Assembly: GCA_900551495.1 (NCBI GenBank)
Contig: URWG01000015.1
Span: forward strand, 1-20,146
Origin: an uncultured Eubacteriales bacterium
GTDB taxonomy: Bacteria > Bacillota > Clostridia > Oscillospirales > Oscillospiraceae
Direction: 5' to 3'
DNA length: 20,146 nucleotides
In this document: piece after piece, positions 14,849 to 20,146 of the stretch
Layout of the letters: each line of letters starts with the position of its first letter
Position numbering within the stretch: position 1 is the stretch's first letter
Translations under genes and position numbers: made by a program
Notes under the pieces: generated by a model
Told to the model about the DNA's origin: nothing
The model's database searches: none
What the model saw: the letters and a program-made list of their open reading frames with translations, nothing else

Positions 14849-15717
14849 TGAGGGACCGACTTCGGAGGGGGCTGCATCACAGGCACAGCTCGATCGCGTT
14901 TCTGCTGCCGAGCCTGACCGGTGTTCTGCTGTTCTATGTGCTGCCGTTCGGCGTGATTTTATATTACAGCGTTCAGTCAAGGGCAGTCGGCGGCAGCTTT
15001 GTCGGACTTCAGAACTACTTGAAGCTGTTCCGAAACTCCGCGTTTCTCCTTGCCGCAAAGAATACGGCGCTCCAAATGCTCATCACCGTGCCGCTCGGCG
15101 TTCTGCTTCCGCTGGGGCTGGCACTGATTCTTGAGCGCTCCATTTCCGCAAGAAGCTCGCTGCGGGCAGCGTTTTTAAGCCCGTTCTTTGTCCCGACCGC
15201 GTCGGTCGTACTGGTGTGGCAGGTGCTCTTTCACCAAAACGGAACGCTGAACGCACTGCTCAACCTGAATGTGGACTGGTTTCACTCCTCCTTCAGCCAA
15301 ATCGTAACGATCACGCTTTGCCTGTGGAAAAACATTGGCTACCACACCATCCTCCTCACCGCGGCGCTTGCGTCGATCCCGCGGAACTATTTGGACATGG
15401 CACGGCTGGACGGCGCGGGACCGTTCCGATGCTTTTTCTATATCAAAATACGGTTCCTTGCGCCGTCCGTCTTCTTTGTTTCGCTCATGAGCTATATGGC
15501 GGCGGTAAAAATTTTCCGCGAGGTTTATCTGCTGACCGGCGCGTACCCCTTTGACACGCTGTATTTGCTGCAGCATTTCATGAACAATACCTTCCGTTCG
15601 CTGGATTACCCGAAGCTGTGCAGCGCCGCAATTCTTTTGACGGCGGTGACGGGGCTCTTTATCACTGCGCTTCTGCGCGCAGAGCAACGCTTGGGAAAGG
15701 ATTTGGAAAATGAATAA
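14845..15717 (+). CDS. carbohydrate-type ABC importer permease, MalF/UgpA class
   Basis: This is a 290-residue permease with about six membrane spans. A basic N-terminus precedes span 1 (about 17-42). The EAA loop that docks the ATPase is seen as DMARLDGAGPFRCFFYIKIR (residues 184-203). The match to the EAA consensus shows that it should couple to an ATP-binding subunit, yet none is encoded in this operon; Firmicutes often use a shared MsmX-type ATPase encoded elsewhere. ATG codons occur at 14845 and 14848, overlapping the previous stop. The ribosome binding site (CAGGG) is weak and too close, so translation probably depends on coupling. The substrate is not evident. Confidence 0.87.
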   Translation: MMRDRLRRGLHHRHSSIAFLLPSLTGVLLFYVLPFGVILYYSVQSRAVGGSFVGLQNYLKLFRNSAFLLAAKNTALQMLITVPLGVLLPLGLALILERSISARSSLRAAFLSPFFVPTASVVLVWQVLFHQNGTLNALLNLNVDWFHSSFSQIVTITLCLWKNIGYHTILLTAALASIPRNYLDMARLDGAGPFRCFFYIKIRFLAPSVFFVSLMSYMAAVKIFREVYLLTGAYPFDTLYLLQHFMNNTFRSLDYPKLCSAAILLTAVTGLFITALLRAEQRLGKDLENE

Positions 15718-16579
15718 AAGAAAGCGACGCAGAAGGGACTATTCGTGGGTCACGCTTGTGATCTTCGCTCTGCTGTTTGCGCTCCCCATTGTTCTGATGA
15801 TCTCCAATTCCTTTATGTCCGCAGACGAGATCGATCGCAGCTATGCGGCAGCCATCGGCAGCAGCACGGACGCTTACATCAACGAGCAGGTCGTTTTGAA
15901 ATTCATTCCGGATATGGTCAGCTTGGAGCAATATAACACGTTTCTTTTCAATAGTCCGGAGTATTTGAAGCAGTTTTGGAATTCCCTGTTCTATGCCGTC
16001 CCGATCACGCTCCTGCAAACCGCAGTTTCGGCAATGGCGGCATTTTGGCTCTCGCAATCGCTCAGCCGCTCCCGTCGGGTAATCACCTTCGGCTACATTC
16101 TTCTGGCCCTATTGCCCCTGCAAGTCACGTTAGTACCGAACTATCTAGTCTGCAAATGGCTGGGAATTTATGACAGTATGTGGGCGATTCTGCTCCCCGG
16201 TATTTTTTCCTCCTTCGGCGTATTTTTGCTGGAACGGAGTATGCGCCGTATTCCGAGCTGCTATGCGGAGGCGGCGCGGCTGGACGGCGCGGGGGAATGG
16301 GTGATTTTCACCCGAATTTATCTGCCCCAGTGTAAATCCGCGCTCGTTTCCGTTGGGATGTTGATCTTCTTTGATTACTGGAATATGGTGGAGATGCCGC
16401 TCGTCCTGTTAGAAAGTACGGACCTGTGGCCCCTCTCCGTAACGATCTATCAAATCAACCAGACCGACACGGGCGTCGCGTTTGCATCTGCCGTTGTCTA
16501 TTTGATTCCGTGTTTGCTGCTGTTTTTGGGCGGCGAGCAGCATTTGGAGGACGGACTTACAACAGGAGGCGTAAAATAA
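15710..16579 (+). CDS. carbohydrate-type ABC importer permease, MalG/UgpE class
   Basis: This is a 289-residue second permease with about six spans: a very basic N-terminus (MNKRKRRRRD), span 1 at about 12-33, and the EAA loop at 184-206 as CYAEAARLDGAGEWVIFTRI, close to consensus. An extracytoplasmic stretch of about 55 residues follows span 1. It overlaps the preceding permease by 8 bp and the following adaptor gene by 1 bp (TAATG). AAAGGA is 9 bases before the ATG. The two permeases should form a heterodimer served by the lipoprotein upstream. Confidence 0.87.
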   Translation: MNKRKRRRRDYSWVTLVIFALLFALPIVLMISNSFMSADEIDRSYAAAIGSSTDAYINEQVVLKFIPDMVSLEQYNTFLFNSPEYLKQFWNSLFYAVPITLLQTAVSAMAAFWLSQSLSRSRRVITFGYILLALLPLQVTLVPNYLVCKWLGIYDSMWAILLPGIFSSFGVFLLERSMRRIPSCYAEAARLDGAGEWVIFTRIYLPQCKSALVSVGMLIFFDYWNMVEMPLVLLESTDLWPLSVTIYQINQTDTGVAFASAVVYLIPCLLLFLGGEQHLEDGLTTGGVK

Positions 16580-18219
16580 TGCAAAAGAGAAAGTGGGTAA
16601 AAATTGCGGCGATCGCATTTTTTGTCGTGCTGCTATTGATCACGTTCTTCTCCAATACGCTGCGTAACTGGTCGCTGCCGGAGGTTTCGGTCAAAAGCGT
16701 CACCTCCGGAACGATCGTGCCGGTCGTGACCGGAAACGGCGTAACACAGGCAGCCTCGCCGGAAAACATCCTCGCCGAATTCAGCGGAAAGCTGATCTCG
16801 GTTGACGTGGCTGAGGGCGAAAAAGTCACCGCTGGGCAGCGGCTTATGACCGTCGAGTACGAGGACGACGGCTCCCTAAAGATTTTGACGGACCAGTTAG
16901 ATAACTTAGAGGCCGCCTATGAGCAGGCGCTTCTCAGCGCTTCCGTCCAGCGCGGTTCAGCAGAGGCGTTACAGCTCCAGCAGCTCCAGAATTCCCTGTC
17001 GGCGGCACAGACGGCACTGCGCCGCTGCGAGGAATACGGCGAAAAACGCGCCGCGCTCGACAAAGAGGCTGCCACGGCGAACGAGGCCCTGACCGCCGCG
17101 CAGAACGCCTATGACAATGCCGTGGAAGCATACCGTGCGACGTTCACCGAGGCACAGGTCGCGTTATCCGATGCGCAAAGCTGGCAGCAAAATGCGCAGG
17201 CAAATGAAAGCTATTATCACAGTCTCTTTGAGGCGGACCCCAAAGAAACGAACCGTAGCCTTTGGGAGGCGGCATCTGCAGAGCTGGAAAAAGCAAGTGC
17301 CGAAGTAAATGTCTGCCAAAATTCGCACTATGCCGCGCAAACCGCCTTGCAGGAGCGGCAGCGAGCCTATCAGCCCGCCGTTGACGCTGCACAGGCATCG
17401 GTCGATCAAATCAACAGTAAACTCCTTGCTTTGGAAGCGGAGTATGTCGGCTGTACAGAATCAGTACAATGCAAAAATCAGGTGCTCTCCGCAAGAAGCG
17501 CATTGGAATCCTTCTACGAGCAGCAGCGGGCGTCCGAGATCGGCAACGAAATTACATCCTTACAGTTAAATCGGCAAAAGGAAGAAATTAACGACCTAAA
17601 GAAGGAAATTGCCGAAAAAGAAGCTCTTCTCGGCAAACAAGAAATTCGCGCGTCGGAGGACGGCGTCGTTTTCAGCCTGTCGGCGGAGGCGGAATTTCAG
17701 ACGGGCGCCGTATTAGCGACCGTGCACGGCGGCAACGGCAGCTATCGCCTGCAATTTTCCGTCCCGATCGAAAAGGCGCTGTTATTGACGGTCGGCACCG
17801 AGGCGGCAGTCACGAATCAGCGCGTCGGCGATATTTCCGTGCAGCTTTCCCAAATCCTGCCGGACGAGGCAGACCCCCTAAACAGTAAAACGCTGGTGTT
17901 TTCCGTGGAGGGGGAGGATGCCGCCGCAGGACAGGCATTGAGCGTGGCGATTTCGCTGCAAAAATCACTGCATGACGCGGTGGTTCCGAATGAAGCACTC
18001 TTCGAGGACTCGCGCGGCGTGTTTGTTTTTACGGTCACGACGAAAGCGACTGCCCTCGGTTCGCGGAGCTACGTTCAGCGGGTAGATGTCACTGTTGTGC
18101 GCAGCGACGACCGCTATTCCGCCGTCGATGGCCTGAACGCCGGGGAGTATGTGGTCGTTTTGTCCAGCAAGCCGCTTTCTTCGGGCATGGCGGTGCGGTT
18201 CGGGAGTGAGGCACAATGA
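16579..18219 (+). CDS. HlyD/MacA-like membrane fusion (adaptor) protein with long coiled coil
   Basis: This is a 546-residue adaptor with one N-terminal membrane anchor (about residues 8-25). A split biotinyl-lipoyl-like domain has its first half at about 62-95 (FSGKLISVDVAEGEKVTAGQ) and its second at about 355-385 (RASEDGVVFSLSAEAEF). Beta-barrel and membrane-proximal domains follow (about 386-546). Between the lipoyl halves, about 250 residues are Ala/Glu/Gln-rich and helical, a far longer hairpin than the usual 60-100 residues of MacA/YknX relatives. AGGAGG precedes the ATG by 9 bases. In Gram-positives such adaptors (YknX type) work with MacB-like ABC exporters; here the following gene supplies only a MacB-core-like protein. 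Confidence 0.83.
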   Translation: MQKRKWVKIAAIAFFVVLLLITFFSNTLRNWSLPEVSVKSVTSGTIVPVVTGNGVTQAASPENILAEFSGKLISVDVAEGEKVTAGQRLMTVEYEDDGSLKILTDQLDNLEAAYEQALLSASVQRGSAEALQLQQLQNSLSAAQTALRRCEEYGEKRAALDKEAATANEALTAAQNAYDNAVEAYRATFTEAQVALSDAQSWQQNAQANESYYHSLFEADPKETNRSLWEAASAELEKASAEVNVCQNSHYAAQTALQERQRAYQPAVDAAQASVDQINSKLLALEAEYVGCTESVQCKNQVLSARSALESFYEQQRASEIGNEITSLQLNRQKEEINDLKKEIAEKEALLGKQEIRASEDGVVFSLSAEAEFQTGAVLATVHGGNGSYRLQFSVPIEKALLLTVGTEAAVTNQRVGDISVQLSQILPDEADPLNSKTLVFSVEGEDAAAGQALSVAISLQKSLHDAVVPNEALFEDSRGVFVFTVTTKATALGSRSYVQRVDVTVVRSDDRYSAVDGLNAGEYVVVLSSKPLSSGMAVRFGSEAQ

Positions 18220-19172
18220 GAAAGTGGTGCATTCCCGCAGCTTTGCTGGTGATTTTGGCGGCAATGCTGCTGTATATGCAGGCGCTGGTCGGTCATCAAT
18301 CGCTGCAAAAGGAAGCCGAACGCTGGCAAGGCGAAAGCACAACGCCCTTCCGGCAAATCGCGGCGTTTCTTCCAAACGCCTCCACCGCAGAGGGAGCCGC
18401 CGACACGTCGCGCCGTTTGCAGGCCGAGCTTGAGGACGACATTCTCTGCGCTTACGGAAGCTGGGAGGATTCCGAGGCCTCCTTTGCGAAGCGGAGAACG
18501 CAGGTGGAAGTGTATCGCGTCTCCTCGGATTTTTTCCGGTTACATTCCTTTGACGCGGCAAACGGCGCGGCTGCTTCCTTTCAATCTGAAGACGATGTGG
18601 CAATCTTAAACGAAGAGGCGGCGTGGCAGCTTTTCGGCTCCAATCAGTGTATCGGCGAGTATATTACCGTGGGAGAGGAAATCAGTCGGGTTTTGGCAGT
18701 CATAGCGGAGCCGCAAGGGTCTGTCAATGCGCGGGCCTTCGGCGGCACGGCTCGAATCTATACAAAAATCACCGCCGTGCAGCCCGTCACCTTTTATGAG
18801 CTCATTTTGCCGGAATACTATACCGGCTTCGCGGAGCAAACGGTTCAAGCCGCGCTGGGTACGGCAGTAATCACCGACTGCACCGACCGCTTTCGAATCG
18901 CAGCGCTTTGGACCGCAGCGGTCAGCTTCTTTTTTGGGTTGCAGCAGGAAGCGGTAAACACGCCCCCGTGGGAGTTCTCCGCCCAACAGACACAGCGGCA
19001 GCTTTGCCTCCTCGCGGTGCTCTGCATCGTGATCGGCGTGTCGCTTCTATGCCTCCTGATACGCTTCGTTCTGCGGGAAATCCGCAAAATGCGCAACCGG
19101 AAACAATCGGGTCAAGCGGGCGATACGCCTTGCGAACAAGCGGATGCCGTCCTCTCCGAGACGCTTCTCTGA
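18216..19172 (+). CDS. membrane protein with MacB-periplasmic-core-like domain, no FtsX domain
   Basis: This is a 318-residue protein with an N-terminal span (about 5-25) and a C-terminal span (about 263-285) followed by a basic cytoplasmic tail. The outer domain contains a stretch reminiscent of the MacB periplasmic core: VEVYRVSSDFFRLHSF (97-112), VAILNEEAAWQLFG (128-141) and IGEYITVGEEISRVLAVIAE (146-165). A MacB or FtsX-type permease would have three further spans and about 400 residues, so the transport domain is missing or never existed. ATGA overlap with the adaptor gene couples the two. No nucleotide-binding domain follows before the operon ends. It could act as an adaptor partner, sensor or assembly factor; the function is unknown. 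Confidence 0.65.
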   Translation: MRKWCIPAALLVILAAMLLYMQALVGHQSLQKEAERWQGESTTPFRQIAAFLPNASTAEGAADTSRRLQAELEDDILCAYGSWEDSEASFAKRRTQVEVYRVSSDFFRLHSFDAANGAAASFQSEDDVAILNEEAAWQLFGSNQCIGEYITVGEEISRVLAVIAEPQGSVNARAFGGTARIYTKITAVQPVTFYELILPEYYTGFAEQTVQAALGTAVITDCTDRFRIAALWTAAVSFFFGLQQEAVNTPPWEFSAQQTQRQLCLLAVLCIVIGVSLLCLLIRFVLREIRKMRNRKQSGQAGDTPCEQADAVLSETLL

Positions 19173-19246
19173 AGCAGATCAGACTTGCTTGAAAAGGTTT
19201 AATAATAAAGTGCCGTGAATCGGATTTTTACGCATGAAAGCAACTG

Positions 19247-19278
19247 TCCCCCGTCCGACAAGACCGTCGGACGGGGGA
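19247..19278. terminator. very stable hairpin after the transporter operon
   Basis: TCCCCCGTCCGAC (19247-19259) pairs perfectly over 13 bp with GTCGGACGGGGGA (19266-19278) around a 6-base loop. Neither strand has a T-run after it, so it is a transcript 3'-end stabiliser or a Rho-type/atypical terminator candidate. It lies 74 bases after the last gene of the + operon. Confidence 0.5.
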
Positions 19279-19316
19279 TGACTTACCTTATAGCGATCGG
19301 GGCATATTGGAAGGGA

Positions 19317-19356
19317 TGCACCGCTGCGGACAACGCGGACAGTCCGCAGCGGTGCG
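19317..19356. terminator. very stable hairpin after the GntP gene
   Basis: GCACCGCTGCGGAC (19318-19331) pairs perfectly over 14 bp with GTCCGCAGCGGTGC (19342-19355), extendable by T-G at 19317/19356, around a 10-base loop. It starts 10 bases beyond the stop of the minus-strand GntP gene. On the minus strand it is followed by ATCCCTTCC, not a real U-tract, so termination efficiency is uncertain. Confidence 0.5.
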
Positions 19357-19365
19357 GAAAAGTGA

Positions 19366-20146
19366 TCAATGCAGGAAAATACTTAGGATCAGCAATTCGA
19401 TGAAGCCGACTGCCCAAGCTATCGTTGAGGTGACGGACCAGTTGCGAATCTGCTCCTTGGTCTCCTTAAAGCCCATCAGGTTGTTGACGACCCAGAAATA
19501 GCTGTCGTTGAAGTAGCTGAAGAACAGGGAACCGATGCAAGCCGCGAATGCGCCGAGCATCATGTTCGCGCCGGCAGCCTGCAGGATGGGGGCGCAGATA
19601 CCTGCCGCAGTGACCATGGCAACGGTGCCGGAGCCCTGAATGAAACGCACGAGCGTTGCAATGATGAACGGAAGAATGATGATGGGAATGGGCGTGCCCG
19701 CGAGCAGCTCGGCGACATAGTTGCCGGTGCCGCTGTCCTTCAGGATCTGACCCAGTGCGCCACCGCCGCCGGTGACGAGGATGATGATGCCTGCGGACTT
19801 GATGCCGGAGTCCATCTCTGCAAGGACGGTCTTGCGGTCGAGCTTACGTCCGAGAACAAAGATCGCAAGCAGAAGTCCGATGCCGACTGCAATGATCGGG
19901 GTGCCGAGGAAGGTGATGACCTTGCCGAAGCCGGTCTCGGCGATACCCGCTGCGGAGAAGATATTGTTCAGAAGGATCAGAACAATGGGGAACAGCAGGG
20001 GCAGGAAGCTCTCAAAGGCAGAGGGCAGGGGACGGGACGGCTTGAGGACGTCGATGTCGTTGACCTCTTCGATCTTTGCGGGGCGCTCCCAGCCTTCTTC
20101 ATTGTCGGCGGGAAGCTGATAGATGCGCTTGCCGAGCCACTGGCAG
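19366..20146 (-). CDS. GntP-family gluconate/organic acid permease, C-terminal part
   Basis: This is the last 259 residues of a GntP-family secondary transporter (gluconate, other sugar acids or hydroxy acids with proton symport). The gene runs off the window; full-length members have about 440-450 residues. Family signatures are visible near the C-terminus: VTGGGGALGQILKDSG, FIQGSGTVAMVTAAGI and FFSYFNDSYFWVVN. The frame is open without a stop from 20146 down to the TGA at 19366-19368, so the Met at 19815 is internal. The visible part has about seven hydrophobic spans and a hydrophilic cytoplasmic loop (near KIEEVNDIDVLKPSRP). It is convergent with the transporter operon. The substrate is not resolved. 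Confidence 0.92.
   Translation of the reverse strand, partial: CQWLGKRIYQLPADNEEGWERPAKIEEVNDIDVLKPSRPLPSAFESFLPLLFPIVLILLNNIFSAAGIAETGFGKVITFLGTPIIAVGIGLLLAIFVLGRKLDRKTVLAEMDSGIKSAGIIILVTGGGGALGQILKDSGTGNYVAELLAGTPIPIIILPFIIATLVRFIQGSGTVAMVTAAGICAPILQAAGANMMLGAFAACIGSLFFSYFNDSYFWVVNNLMGFKETKEQIRNWSVTSTIAWAVGFIELLILSIFLH

Noticed and set aside
19366..19815. 149-residue complete protein starting at the Met at 19815
   Set aside because: The frame continues upstream without a stop to the window edge with typical GntP sequence, so this Met is internal.

Overview
The window reads as chromosomal DNA of a fairly GC-rich Gram-positive anaerobe of the Clostridia, most likely Oscillospiraceae/Ruminococcaceae-like. 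This is inference: it rests on strong AGGAGG-type ribosome binding sites, SigA-type promoters, encoded CCA tails, and the gene families present (MMPL/YhgE pair, Crp/Fnr + YdcZ pair, RsmF, carbohydrate ABC importers without their own ATPase, GntP). No species marker was available to me.

Layout. (1) 84-4312 (+): a translationally coupled pair, an MMPL/RND-type exporter and a YhgE/Pip-like envelope protein, closed by a strong bidirectional terminator. (2) 4359-6349 (-): a YicG/TRIC-like membrane protein and murA, the latter with a near-consensus promoter. (3) 6495-8135: a Crp/Fnr-family regulator divergent from a YdcZ-family DMT transporter. A perfect 12-bp palindrome sits between them at about -42 from an extended -10, which suggests class II activation of the transporter and autoregulation. 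(4) 8128-9453 (-): an RsmF-type rRNA m5C methyltransferase whose stop overlaps that of the transporter. (5) 9548-9819 (+): tRNA-Thr(UGU) and tRNA-Tyr(GUA) behind a perfect consensus promoter and a perfect terminator. (6) 9821-10581: about 760 bases without a convincing gene. It holds a compact array of GTGAAAT/ATTTCAC boxes and hairpins, two further terminator-like hairpins, an area of overlapping open frames without starts, and the promoter and structured leader of the next gene. (7) 10582-12434 (+): an ECF sigma factor, a one-span DUF4367-like (anti-sigma-like) protein and a small secreted protein. (8) 12435-12751: a structured gap. (9) 12752-19172 (+): five tightly overlapping genes: a lipoprotein solute-binding protein with an extra ~280-residue N-terminal domain, two carbohydrate-type ABC permeases, a HlyD/MacA-like adaptor with a very long coiled coil, and a membrane protein that looks like a MacB periplasmic core without the FtsX membrane domain. 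(10) 19173-19365: two very stable hairpins. (11) 19366-20146 (-): the C-terminal part of a GntP-family permease running off the window.

The part most likely to be new is region 7-9. Importer parts (binding protein plus MalF/MalG-like permeases) and exporter-type parts (adaptor plus MacB-core-like protein) are fused in one overlapping operon with no ATPase and no FtsX permease. It lies just downstream of its own candidate sigma/anti-sigma pair. It could be an envelope-sensing or relay complex, or an importer with a long extracellular scaffold, rather than a standard sugar importer or MacAB exporter. That functional reading is inference; the gene order and domain content are seen in the sequence.
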